Assembly: GCA_900318205.1 (NCBI GenBank)
Contig: ONJS01000001.1
Span: 110,074 to 174,073 of the forward strand
DNA length: 64,000 nucleotides
Source of the DNA: an uncultured Prevotellaceae bacterium
GTDB taxonomy: Bacteria > Bacteroidota > Bacteroidia > Bacteroidales > Muribaculaceae
Direction: 5' to 3'
Shown here in pieces: positions 35,091 to 43,326 of this stretch. Below the pieces are notes generated by a model. It was not told the origin of the DNA and searched no databases. It saw only the letters and a list, made by a program, of their open reading frames with translations. The position numbers and the translations under genes are program-made. The stretch's first letter is position 1. Every line of letters starts with the position of its first letter.

Positions 35091-36020
35091 TTACTCGTTG
35101 AGGGCGGTGTTGATGATGTCGCGGGGGAGGCCTAGGGTGACGGCGGTGTCGATGTCGCTGTTCATCTCGTCGCGCTGGAAACGGAGCTTGTGCAGCTTGG
35201 CACGGAGGAGGTAGAGGTAGGCATCATCGGGGGCCATCTCGAGGGCGGTGCGGATGTCGGCCTCGGCGTCGTTGAGGCGCTTCATGGCGAGGTAACAATC
35301 GGCACGGTGAGCCAAGAGCTGGACGCTGGGCTGAACCTTGATGACCTGGGTGAAAAACTCGACAGCGCGGGCGTGGTTGCCGGCCTTCTTGTGTAACAGC
35401 CCCATGCCCTCGTGATAAAGGCCTGAGTTGGGGTTGATGCGCTTGATCTCGTTGAAGTAGTCCTCGGCATGACGTGTGTCACCGCGATCCAAGGCTATGA
35501 CGCCGAGGGAGTAGCGAGCCTCGGTGTCATAGAGGTCGAGTTCGCAGACACGCTCATAGTCGTCGATGGCGCGCTGTATGCTGTCCATCTCGACGTAGAG
35601 GGCGGCACGATTGAGCAGCAAGGTGACGGCATGGGGCGTCATGTCAAGGGCGAGGGTGTAATTCTTAATCGCCTCGGCCCTCTTGCCCTGATAACGTTGC
35701 AGGGTTGCGATATTGCTGAGCACCAATGAATTGCCAGGGTTGTCGGGGTCGGTCTTGAAGGCCTTGAGGAGCCATTGCTCGGCGATGTCCCATTGATGGC
35801 GATGGATATAGTTGTCCGCCGAGTCGATGCACTGGTAATAGGGGGTATCGGTGTTGATATCGGCGATGTAGGGACTCTCGGCCTTTTTCTCTTTGGGCTT
35901 CATGCCCTGGGGAACCTTCATGTTCTCGTCGCCGATGGAGTTAATGACCTGTGCCCCACCCTGCTGCCAAGCCAATGACAGCAAGATGACGGCGAACAAT
36001 AACCTGGATATCTTCTTCAT
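35091..36020 (-). CDS. Exported tetratricopeptide-repeat protein
   Basis: A 309-aa protein with a signal peptide (1-23) and six or seven TPR units from about residue 60 to the end (for example AEQWLLKAFKTDPDNPGNSLVL, AIKNYTLALDMTPHAVTLLLN, AVEFFTQVIKVQPSVQLLAHRA, AEADIRTALEMAPDDAYLYLL). TPR arrays mediate protein-protein contacts; in Bacteroidetes such periplasmic proteins often scaffold envelope complexes. Start ATG 36020 is set by the signal peptide; an upstream ATG at 36167 would read through the ACGG array and overlap the MscS gene. No partner is evident. Confidence 0.85.
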   Translation of the reverse strand: MKKISRLLFAVILLSLAWQQGGAQVINSIGDENMKVPQGMKPKEKKAESPYIADINTDTPYYQCIDSADNYIHRHQWDIAEQWLLKAFKTDPDNPGNSLVLSNIATLQRYQGKRAEAIKNYTLALDMTPHAVTLLLNRAALYVEMDSIQRAIDDYERVCELDLYDTEARYSLGVIALDRGDTRHAEDYFNEIKRINPNSGLYHEGMGLLHKKAGNHARAVEFFTQVIKVQPSVQLLAHRADCYLAMKRLNDAEADIRTALEMAPDDAYLYLLRAKLHKLRFQRDEMNSDIDTAVTLGLPRDIINTALNE

Positions 36021-36036
36021 TCTTGCCAAGGGAATA

Positions 36037-36081
36037 ACGGAGTGGACGGATAGAACGGAAATAACGGGTATAACGGGTGAA
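36037..36081 (+). repeat. ACGG nonamer array
   Basis: Five exact-register units: ACGGAGTGG, ACGGATAGA, ACGGAAATA, ACGGGTATA, ACGGGTGAA, in the 67-base spacer between MscS and TPR genes. Confidence 0.85.
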
Positions 36082-36087
36082 TCGTTA

Positions 36088-37245
36088 CTAATTATTGACG
36101 TGGACATCCATCTGGGGGAAGGGGAAGTGGATGCCATGCTGCGGGAACTGCTTGTAGATCTGCTCATTGACGTCGTAGAGGACCTGCCAGTAGTTGGGGA
36201 TTTCGGTCCAGGCGCGGACGATGAGGGTTACCTGGCTGTCGTCCAGGCTCTCGACGTTGACACTGGGCGAGTAATTGGGCTTGGGGATGAGGGCGGCGAG
36301 TTTGGCCTCATGCTCCTCGCGCAATTCCTCGGCGCGGCGTCGCTGCCAGTGGAACAGACGTTTCCACCAGGGCATGGGAGCATCGACATGTTCCTCGTGG
36401 ATTTCTTCGGACTGCTGTTCATCCTCCTTGACGTCGGCATTGGTGTGAACGATGCGGGCGTCGGCGGCGAGGATATCGAGGGCGACCTTGCGTGCCGTGT
36501 CCACGTTGTCACCATAGCTGATGCCCACACGCCACTCCACGCGGTGGTAGGCCTCGGCACTGAAGTTCTTGAGCGAACCGGTGGCAAGTCCACCGTTGGG
36601 GATGACGATGCGGTCATTGTTGTAGGTGTTGATAACCGTGTTGAAAATCTGGATTTCACGAACGGTGCCCTTCAGTTCGCCGAACTCGATGTAGTCGCCC
36701 ACCTTGTAGGGCTTCAACAAGAGGATGAGGACGCCGCCGGCGAAGTTCTGCAGGGTGCCGCTCAATGCCATACCGATGGCAACACCGGCACTGGCAAAGA
36801 TGGCGATGAACGAGCTGGTCTCGATGCCGAGCACACCGATGACGGTGATGATGAGCAGGAAGAGGAGCGTAATCCTGATGAATGACAGCAAGAACGAGAT
36901 CAACGAGCGGTCGAAGTCCTTGCGTATCATGATGGCACGCACCACGCTGTAAATCTTGTTGATAATGAACTTGCCGATGTAGAAAATCACGATGGCGGCA
37001 AGGATGCGTAAGCCCAAGGAAATCAACTGACTGGAGAGCGAGGTCACGAGACTGCCTAGGTCGAGGTACTTGAACTTGTCAACGATCTTATCGGGTGTCA
37101 TCGCCGCGATGGAATCGGGGTGCAACTGGTTGGCCAGCGAGTCCACGTGAGCCGTGACGACGTTGGTCGCCTCCTTGATTTTGTTGGCCGCTGCGGTATC
37201 GGGGGACGCAACGGGAATCTGCATGAGTATCTTGTTCAATAACAT
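36088..37245 (-). CDS. Small-conductance mechanosensitive channel (MscS family)
   Basis: A 385-aa MscS channel that opens under membrane tension to release solutes during hypo-osmotic shock. Helices lie at about 68-92, 110-138 and 147-172. The pore helix TM3 has the family signature FASAGVAIGMALSGTLQNFAGGVLILLLKPYKVGDYI. The beta domain (about 180-240) contains IVIPNGGL. Unusual is a charged insertion in the cytoplasmic alpha/beta domain (about 272-330; KEDEQQSEEIHEEHVDAPM and a KRLFHWQRRRAEELREE helix), absent from E. coli MscS. The gene lies upstream of the TPR gene and may be cotranscribed with it. Confidence 0.92.
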   Translation of the reverse strand: MLLNKILMQIPVASPDTAAANKIKEATNVVTAHVDSLANQLHPDSIAAMTPDKIVDKFKYLDLGSLVTSLSSQLISLGLRILAAIVIFYIGKFIINKIYSVVRAIMIRKDFDRSLISFLLSFIRITLLFLLIITVIGVLGIETSSFIAIFASAGVAIGMALSGTLQNFAGGVLILLLKPYKVGDYIEFGELKGTVREIQIFNTVINTYNNDRIVIPNGGLATGSLKNFSAEAYHRVEWRVGISYGDNVDTARKVALDILAADARIVHTNADVKEDEQQSEEIHEEHVDAPMPWWKRLFHWQRRRAEELREEHEAKLAALIPKPNYSPSVNVESLDDSQVTLIVRAWTEIPNYWQVLYDVNEQIYKQFPQHGIHFPFPQMDVHVNN

Positions 37246-37266
37246 AGTTGTTCTATTTTACAGGCA

Positions 37267-37274
37267 CAAAGGTA
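37267..37274 (-). promoter_or_regulatory. -7 box of the MscS gene
   Basis: TACCTTTG on the minus strand, 21 bases before the ATG. Confidence 0.65.
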
Positions 37275-37319
37275 ATACCTTCCCGTCTAAAAAAAGATTA
37301 AAATCCCACTAAATAACGT

Positions 37320-37535
37320 GAACGACGGTGAAACTTGGGGACAGTGGTGACGGTGGCAGAGCCACCGCCCACGGGACAGGACAGGGGGGGGACGGGATAC
37401 TGGACAGGGGATAGCCGCGACAAAGTCGCGGCACGGGGACCGGGACGGGAGGACGGGACTAGCGGCGCTACGGTGGCTGGGGACGGAACAAGGGCGATGG
37501 GAGTCGCGGCATAGAGGGACCCTAAGGGAATCATT
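37320..37535 (+). repeat. G-rich spacer with palindromes P9, P7 and P8
   Basis: The gap 37246-37614 has no gene. It holds CGGTGGCAGAGCCACCG (P9, 37352-37368, tail CCCACGGGACAGG), GCCGCGACAAAGTCGCGGC (P7, 37414-37432, tail ACGGGGACC) and a decayed copy CGATGGGAGTCGCGGC (P8, 37495-37510, tail ATAGAGGGACCCTAA). Long G runs lie between them. All copies are oriented alike. Confidence 0.8.
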
Positions 37536-37552
37536 TTTTCTTGATTGTTGTC

Positions 37553-37581
37553 TTGTGAGAGATTTTTTTGGTGTACCTTTG
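37553..37581 (+). promoter_or_regulatory. Promoter of the PAP2 phosphatase gene
   Basis: TTG (37553-37555), 18 bases, TACCTTTG (37574-37581), 33 bases before the ATG. Confidence 0.65.
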
Positions 37582-37614
37582 CGGGGTCAAAAGATTTTTT
37601 AATTGATTTTTATT

Positions 37615-38466
37615 ATGAAGAAGTATTTTGTTACTTTCATGGCCGCCTTGATGGCCACCATGATGCTGAATGCACAGGACGAGGTGCAACCCTATTTCTC
37701 TGTAGATGAACTGCCTGACCTCATCAAGTGCCTGCCTGCTCCCCCTGCATTTGACAGTCCCGAGTTTGCCAACGACATGATGCGTTTTTCATGGGGCAAA
37801 CAGCAGCGCCTCGACCCCGAGCGCGCCGAAATCGCCAAGCGTGACGCCGTGTGGTCCTACGAGGCCCTGCTGGCTGAGTTTGACGTGCCCTTCGGCCTGC
37901 ATATGAGCCCCGAGAACACACCCGAAATCTGGAAACTGATGGTGACCAGCATGACCACGACCGACGCTATGCGCGTTGCTCCCAAGGCCTACTACCACCG
38001 CCAGCGCCCCTTTGAGCGCTTCCAGGACAAGATGCTCACCGACGAGGAGGCTGAACTGACCGGTGAAGGTTCCTACCCCTCGGGCCACACCATGCGCGGC
38101 TGGACTGCCGCCCTGCTGCTTGCCGAGGTGAATCCTGCCGCTGCCGACACCATCTTTGCCCGTGGTTGGATGTACGGTGAGAGCCGTGTGATCGTTGGTG
38201 CCCACTGGCAGAGCGACGTTGATGCCAGCCGTGTAGCCGCCAGCATCGCTGTATGCGCCCTTCACGGCAGCCCCGAGTTCCGCGAGCAGATGGCCAAGGC
38301 CCAGGCTGAGTACATTGAGAAGACCGGCCAGTCCCTGAATGTTACCGAGGTTGTGCCTTCAACGCCTGCCACCAGCAGCCAAGCCTATCGTATTGACGGC
38401 ATCAAGGCCACCGAGGACACCCGCGGCATCATCATCCAAGACGGTAAGAAAATCCTAAAGAACTGA
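37615..38466 (+). CDS. PAP2-family acid phosphatase, class A-like
   Basis: A 283-aa exported phosphatase with a signal peptide (1-20). The three PAP2 motifs are complete: KAYYHRQRP (Lys124, Arg131-Pro132), GSYPSGHT (Ser156-Gly157-His158) and SRVIVGAHWQSD (Arg191, nucleophile His197, Asp201). GSYPSGHT is the signature of PhoN/PhoC-type non-specific acid phosphatases, which release phosphate from many organic esters in the periplasm. A C-terminal extension of about 40 residues (after 240) has no recognised role. ATG 37615 was chosen over an upstream TTG at 37603. It is a single-gene unit with a hairpin downstream. Confidence 0.93.
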   Translation: MKKYFVTFMAALMATMMLNAQDEVQPYFSVDELPDLIKCLPAPPAFDSPEFANDMMRFSWGKQQRLDPERAEIAKRDAVWSYEALLAEFDVPFGLHMSPENTPEIWKLMVTSMTTTDAMRVAPKAYYHRQRPFERFQDKMLTDEEAELTGEGSYPSGHTMRGWTAALLLAEVNPAAADTIFARGWMYGESRVIVGAHWQSDVDASRVAASIAVCALHGSPEFREQMAKAQAEYIEKTGQSLNVTEVVPSTPATSSQAYRIDGIKATEDTRGIIIQDGKKILKN

Positions 38467-38502
38467 TCAACAAGTGTTTACATTCTGACGAAATAGCTCA
38501 CA

Positions 38503-38556
38503 CTAAGCAGCGAAGGCGCTAAGAGAATGATGATTCTTGGCGCCTTCGCTGCTTAG
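38503..38556. terminator. 17-bp inverted repeat after the PAP2 gene
   Basis: CTAAGCAGCGAAGGCGC (38503-38519) pairs with GCGCCTTCGCTGCTTAG (38540-38556); the 20-base spacer has a further small stem. There is no T-tract, so it may be a repeat element rather than a simple terminator. Its text resembles the CTAAG arrays near 51050 and 60468. Confidence 0.55.
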
Positions 38557-38614
38557 CATAAAGGTCATGAGTCAAAATTATGGGCTTTTGTGCTCTACTT
38601 GCACAAAATTGTTG

Positions 38615-38622
38615 TACCTTTG
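38615..38622 (+). promoter_or_regulatory. -7 box of the ileS operon
   Basis: TACCTTTG, 32 bases ahead of the ileS ATG; it lies within an upstream in-frame extension that is therefore not translated. Confidence 0.7.
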
Positions 38623-38654
38623 CACCCAAATTTGAGAAGTTACATTATTTAAAA

Positions 38655-41600
38655 ATGAAAAAATTCAACGAGTACAACGGTTTTAACCTGTCAGATATCA
38701 ACAAAGAAGTCCTGCAGCAGTGGGACAAGGAAGATGTGTTTGGTCGCAGCATCAGTGAGCGCGACGGCGCGCAGTCGTATGTATTCTATGAGGGTCCTCC
38801 CAGTGCCAACGGCATGCCGGGCATCCACCACGTGATGGCCAGGACCATCAAGGACATCTTCTGCCGCTACAAGACGATGCAGGGCTACCAGGTGCTGCGC
38901 AAGGCCGGTTGGGACACCCACGGTCTGCCCGTAGAGCTTGGCGTCGAGAAGGCCCTGGGCATCACCAAGGAAGATATCGGCAAGAAGATCTCGGTTGACG
39001 AGTATAACGCCACCTGCCGCAAGGAGGTGATGAAATACACCCGCGAGTGGGAAGACCTGACCCACCGCATGGGCTACTGGGTTGACATGCAGAACCCCTA
39101 CATCACGTTCAAGAACAGCTACATCGAGAGCCTGTGGTGGCTGCTGAAGCAGCTCTACAACAAGGGTCTGCTGTACAAGGGTTACACCATTCAGCCCTAC
39201 TCTCCCGCTGCCGGCACCGGCCTGAGCTCCCACGAGCTGAACCTGCCGGGCTGCTATCGCGACGTGAAGGACCAGACCGTGACTGCCCAGTTCAATGTGC
39301 TGAGCGGTGACGAGCATCCCGTGATCAAAAAAATCCACGAGGTTGCCGACGAGGGTTTCAACGACACCTATGTGCTGGCCTGGACGACCACCCCGTGGAC
39401 GTTGCCCAGCAACACCGCCCTGTGCGTTGGCAACAAGATCGACTATGTTGCCGTCGAGAGTTTCAACCCCTATAACGGCAAGCCCGCCATCTACCTGCTC
39501 GCCGATGCCCGCGTCGATGCCTACTTCAAGGCCGACGGCAAGGACCAGCCGCTGGAGTTCAACGAAGGCGCCAAGGTCGTTCCCTGGAAGGTGATTGCCC
39601 AATTTAAGGGTCAGGACCTGCTGGAGATGCGCTATGCCCAGCTGTTCCCCTGGGTGAAGCCCGTTGACAAGGTTGACGGCGCTGTTGTGGGCAACGACAA
39701 CGGTTTCCGCGTCATCCCCGGTGACTATGTTACCACCGAGGACGGTACCGGTATCGTTCACATCGCTCCCACCTTTGGTGCCGACGATGCCCGCGTAGCC
39801 AAGGCTGCCGGCATCCCCGCCCTGTATATGATCAACAAGAAGCTGGAGACCCGCCCGATGGTGGATCTCACGGGTAAATACTACCTCATCGAGGACCTTG
39901 ACGAGGAATTCGTGAAGAACTTCGTCAACGAGGACCTCTACAAGGAGTATGCAGGCCGCTGGGTGAAGAATGCCTACGACCCGCAATATACCGTCGGGGG
40001 CAAGTTTGACGAGGCCGCAGCCAACAAGGCCGAGGACCTGAACATCTACATCTGCATCCGCATGAAGCAGGAAGGCACCGCCTTCAAGATGGAGAAGCAC
40101 GTCCACAACTATCCCCACTGCTGGCGCACCGACAAGCCCGTGCTGTACTACCCGCTGGACAGCTGGTTCATCCGCGACACTGCCAGCCGCGACCGCATGA
40201 TCGAGCTCAACCACACCATCAACTGGAAGCCCGAGCACACCGGTACGGGCCGCTTCGGCAAGTGGTTAGAGAACCTGAACGACTGGAACCTGAGCCGCAG
40301 CCGCTACTGGGGCACCCCGCTGCCCATCTGGCGCAACGAGGATGGCGAGGAGAAGTGCATCGGCAGCATCGAGGAACTGTACAACGAAATCGAGAAGGCT
40401 GTCGCCGCCGGCGTGATGAAGAGCAATCCCTACAAGGACAAAGGCTTCGTTCCCGGTGACTACAGCGAGGAGAACTACAATAAGATCGACATCCATCGCC
40501 CCTACGTTGACGACATCATGCTGGTGAGCGAGACCGGCAAGCCCATGAAACGTGAGCTTGACCTGATCGACGTATGGTTCGACAGCGGTGCGATGCCCTA
40601 TGCCCAGTTGCACTACCCGTTTGAGAACAAGGAAGCCGTTGACAGCCGTCGCTACTTCCCTGCCGACTTCATCGCCGAGGGTGTTGACCAGACCCGTGGC
40701 TGGTTCTTCACGTTGCACGCCATCGCCACGATGGTATTTGACAGCGTGGCCTACAAGAACGTCATCAGCAACGGTCTTGTTCTCGACAAGAACGGCAACA
40801 AGATGAGCAAGCGCCTGGGCAACGCCGTTGACCCGTTCGGTGCCATTGAGAAGTACGGCAGCGACCCGCTGCGCTGGTACATGATCAGCAACTCATCGCC
40901 GTGGGACAACCTGAAGTTTGACGAGGCAGGCGTGACCGAGGTAGCCCGCAAGTTCTTCGGTACGCTCTACAATACCTACTCGTTCTTTGCCCTGTATGCC
41001 AACGTGGACAACTTTGATCCCGAGGCTCCTCAGGTGCCCCTGAACGAACGTCCCGAGATCGACCGCTGGATCATCTCGTCGCTCAACTCCCTCATTGCCG
41101 AAGTACAGGCCGACCTGGAAGACTACGAGCCCACCAAGGCAGCCCGTGCCATCAGCACCTTTGTAGGTGACCACTTGAGCAACTGGTATGTTCGCCTGAA
41201 CCGCAAGCGCTACTGGGGCGGAGAGATGACCACCGACAAGCTGGCAGCCTATCAGACGCTGTACCAGTGCCTGAAGACCGTGGCCTTGCTCATGGCTCCC
41301 GTGGCACCCTTCTATAGCGACCGCCTGTACCGCGACCTGACGCACAGTGAGAACTCGGTACATCTTGCCAACTTCCCCAAGTGTGACGAGAGCGCCATCG
41401 ACAAGCAGCTCGAGCAGCGCATGCAGACGACCCAAGACATCACCTCGATGGTACTGTCGCTGCGCCGCAAGCAGAACCTGAAGGTTCGCCAGCCGCTGCA
41501 GGCCATCATGGTGCCCGTTCTCGACGAGCAGCAGCGTGCCGACATCGAGGCCGTAGCCGACCTCATCAAGGGCGAGGTGAACGTCAAGGAAATCAAGCTC

Positions 41601-42149
41601 GTGGGCAATGACGCCGGCATCCTTGTCAAGCGCGTGAAGCCCGACTTCAAGAAGTTAGGCCCGAAGTACGGTAAGGTGATGAAGGCCCTTGCAGCCAAGA
41701 TCACCAGCATGTCACAGGCCGAGATCACCCAGTTTGAGAAAGACGGCCAATTCACCGTTGACCTCGACGGACAGCAGGCTGTTGTCGAACTTGCCGATGT
41801 GGAAATCATCAGCGAGGATATCCCCGGCTGGCTCGTCGCCAACGAAGGCAACCTGACCGTCGCCCTCGACATCACCGTCACAGACGCATTGCGCCTCGAA
41901 GGTATCGCCCGCGAACTGGTGAACCGCATCCAGAACGTGCGCAAGAGCAAAGACTTTGACATCACCGACAAGATCAACGTCACCATCGCTCCTGACGAGC
42001 GCACCGATGAGGCCGTGAAGACCTACGGCGACTATATCGCCCACCAGGTGCTCGCCAACAGCATCACCATCGGTGAGGTTGGCAGTGCTGACGCTGTCGA
42101 GCTTGACATGGACGGCTGGACGCTTCCCGTGAAGGTCGAGAAGGCTTAA
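38655..42149 (+). CDS. ileS: Isoleucyl-tRNA synthetase
   Basis: An 1164-aa class I synthetase of the eukaryote-like IleRS group common in Bacteroidetes. The HIGH-like motif is in PPSANGMPGIHHVMA. The CP1 editing domain has WTTTPWTLPSNTAL and TEDGTGIVHIAPTFGADD. KMSKR is in NKMSKRLGNAVDPF, preceded by GVDQTRGWFFTLHA. The anticodon-binding region spans about 720-900, and a C-terminal domain of about 260 residues lacks the bacterial zinc-binding cysteines, as expected for this type. Such IleRS enzymes are often less sensitive to mupirocin; that is family knowledge, not tested here. It heads the ileS-dksA-like-lspA-DUF4296 cluster. Confidence 0.97.
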   Translation: MKKFNEYNGFNLSDINKEVLQQWDKEDVFGRSISERDGAQSYVFYEGPPSANGMPGIHHVMARTIKDIFCRYKTMQGYQVLRKAGWDTHGLPVELGVEKALGITKEDIGKKISVDEYNATCRKEVMKYTREWEDLTHRMGYWVDMQNPYITFKNSYIESLWWLLKQLYNKGLLYKGYTIQPYSPAAGTGLSSHELNLPGCYRDVKDQTVTAQFNVLSGDEHPVIKKIHEVADEGFNDTYVLAWTTTPWTLPSNTALCVGNKIDYVAVESFNPYNGKPAIYLLADARVDAYFKADGKDQPLEFNEGAKVVPWKVIAQFKGQDLLEMRYAQLFPWVKPVDKVDGAVVGNDNGFRVIPGDYVTTEDGTGIVHIAPTFGADDARVAKAAGIPALYMINKKLETRPMVDLTGKYYLIEDLDEEFVKNFVNEDLYKEYAGRWVKNAYDPQYTVGGKFDEAAANKAEDLNIYICIRMKQEGTAFKMEKHVHNYPHCWRTDKPVLYYPLDSWFIRDTASRDRMIELNHTINWKPEHTGTGRFGKWLENLNDWNLSRSRYWGTPLPIWRNEDGEEKCIGSIEELYNEIEKAVAAGVMKSNPYKDKGFVPGDYSEENYNKIDIHRPYVDDIMLVSETGKPMKRELDLIDVWFDSGAMPYAQLHYPFENKEAVDSRRYFPADFIAEGVDQTRGWFFTLHAIATMVFDSVAYKNVISNGLVLDKNGNKMSKRLGNAVDPFGAIEKYGSDPLRWYMISNSSPWDNLKFDEAGVTEVARKFFGTLYNTYSFFALYANVDNFDPEAPQVPLNERPEIDRWIISSLNSLIAEVQADLEDYEPTKAARAISTFVGDHLSNWYVRLNRKRYWGGEMTTDKLAAYQTLYQCLKTVALLMAPVAPFYSDRLYRDLTHSENSVHLANFPKCDESAIDKQLEQRMQTTQDITSMVLSLRRKQNLKVRQPLQAIMVPVLDEQQRADIEAVADLIKGEVNVKEIKLVGNDAGILVKRVKPDFKKLGPKYGKVMKALAAKITSMSQAEITQFEKDGQFTVDLDGQQAVVELADVEIISEDIPGWLVANEGNLTVALDITVTDALRLEGIARELVNRIQNVRKSKDFDITDKINVTIAPDERTDEAVKTYGDYIAHQVLANSITIGEVGSADAVELDMDGWTLPVKVEKA

Positions 42150-42188
42150 TCCCGAAGATTACAGATTATCACCAATCATATCCCGAAT

Positions 42189-42575
42189 ATGGACAACAAA
42201 CAAGAGAAAGTAAGATACAGCGACGCTGAACTGCAAGAGTTCAAGGAACTTATCCTGGCCAAGCTCAAACAGGCCCAGGAGAACTACGAGCAGCTCAAGA
42301 ACGACATCATGGTGGATGAGTCCAATCCCACCTTCAAGATGATGGAGGAAGGCGCCTCAACCCAGCAGAAGGAGATCTCGAGCCAACAGCTGCAACGCCA
42401 GCTGGAGTTTATCCGCAAGCTGCAGGGTGCCCTGGTGCGTATCGAGAACAAGACCTATGGCGTCTGCCGCATCACGGGAAAGCTCATCCCCAAGGAGCGT
42501 CTGCAGGCTGTTCCCCACACCACCCTATCGATTGAGGGCAAGGAGATCGAAGCCAAGAACAAAAAGAAATATTGA
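42189..42575 (+). CDS. DksA/TraR-like protein with degenerate zinc finger
   Basis: A 128-aa protein with an N-terminal coiled coil (about 12-85) and a C-terminal zinc-finger-like region (about 88-120; YGVCRITGKLIPKERLQAVPHTTLSI). In E. coli DksA four cysteines bind zinc. Aligning RLQAVPHTTLSIEG with the DksA sequence, only Cys93 remains; the other positions are Thr96, Ser114 and Gly117. The fold may be held without metal, as in some cysteine-poor DksA homologues. DksA acts in the polymerase secondary channel with ppGpp. It sits 39 bases after ileS and 12 before lspA, clearly in an operon. Confidence 0.88.
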   Translation: MDNKQEKVRYSDAELQEFKELILAKLKQAQENYEQLKNDIMVDESNPTFKMMEEGASTQQKEISSQQLQRQLEFIRKLQGALVRIENKTYGVCRITGKLIPKERLQAVPHTTLSIEGKEIEAKNKKKY

Positions 42576-42587
42576 CGTTATTGACAC

Positions 42588-43313
42588 ATGAAACTGTCTA
42601 ACGGCAAACTTGCAGCGCTGCTCATCGCGCTGGTTATCGTCATCGACCAAGTTGTGAAGATCTGGGTCAAGACCCACTTCTACTACGGCGAGGAATTGAT
42701 GATTACCTCCTGGTTCAGGCTGCTGTTTATCGAGAATAACGGAATGGCTTTCGGTATGGAACTGGGCAGCAAACTGCTGCTCACCTTGTTCCGTATCATC
42801 GCGTCGGTGGCCTTCATCTACTACTTGTGGAAACTGAGAAGCCGCACTGATATCCCGAAGGGTTATGTTGCCTGCATCGCGCTGATTACCGCCGGCGCGC
42901 TGGGCAATGTCATCGACTGTATTGCCTACGGTCTGATCTTCAACAGCCCCATGCCGCCTCAAGTGGCGCAGTTTTTACCGCCCGAGGGCGGCTATGCGAG
43001 CCTGTTTAACGGCCGCGTTGTGGATATGTTCTATTTCCCGCTGTGTGAGTGGAACTGGCCCGACTGGATGCCCTGGATCGGCGGGAACCATTTTGTGTTC
43101 TTCCAGCCCATCTTCAACGTTGCTGACGCATCGCTGAGCGTGAGTGTCATCGTGCTCATCCTGTTCTATACCCGCTGGCTGGCCAGCGGCACCAGCGACG
43201 AAAAGGACGGAGAAAACGGAAAAGACGGAAAAGACGGAAAAGACGGAGAAGGCGGAGAGGAACTGACGGCGACTACCGATCAGGCTATTGAAATGAGCCC
43301 TGAGGAAGAATAA
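42588..43313 (+). CDS. lspA: Lipoprotein signal peptidase with repeat-derived tail
   Basis: A 241-aa membrane aspartyl protease (signal peptidase II) that cleaves prolipoproteins before the lipidated cysteine. It has four helices. The catalytic aspartates are Asp146 in NGRVVDMFYF and Asp180 in FNVADASL, with GNVID at 106-110. The periplasmic loop (111-141) is longer than in E. coli, as is usual in Bacteroidetes. The C-terminal tail (about 204-241) is a hydrophilic GKDGKDGKDGEGGEEL stretch encoded by an ACGGAAAAG-type nonamer array, the same kind found in intergenic DNA. It starts 12 bases after the DksA-like gene. Confidence 0.95.
   Translation: MKLSNGKLAALLIALVIVIDQVVKIWVKTHFYYGEELMITSWFRLLFIENNGMAFGMELGSKLLLTLFRIIASVAFIYYLWKLRSRTDIPKGYVACIALITAGALGNVIDCIAYGLIFNSPMPPQVAQFLPPEGGYASLFNGRVVDMFYFPLCEWNWPDWMPWIGGNHFVFFQPIFNVADASLSVSVIVLILFYTRWLASGTSDEKDGENGKDGKDGKDGEGGEELTATTDQAIEMSPEEE
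43206..43255 (+). repeat. ACGG nonamer array inside the lspA coding tail
   Basis: Units ACGGAGAAA, ACGGAAAAG, ACGGAAAAG, ACGGAAAAG and ACGGAGAAG, in 9-bp register and therefore in frame, encode Lys-Asp-Gly repeats. Confidence 0.85.
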
Positions 43314-43326
43314 AGAGAGTTACTTG

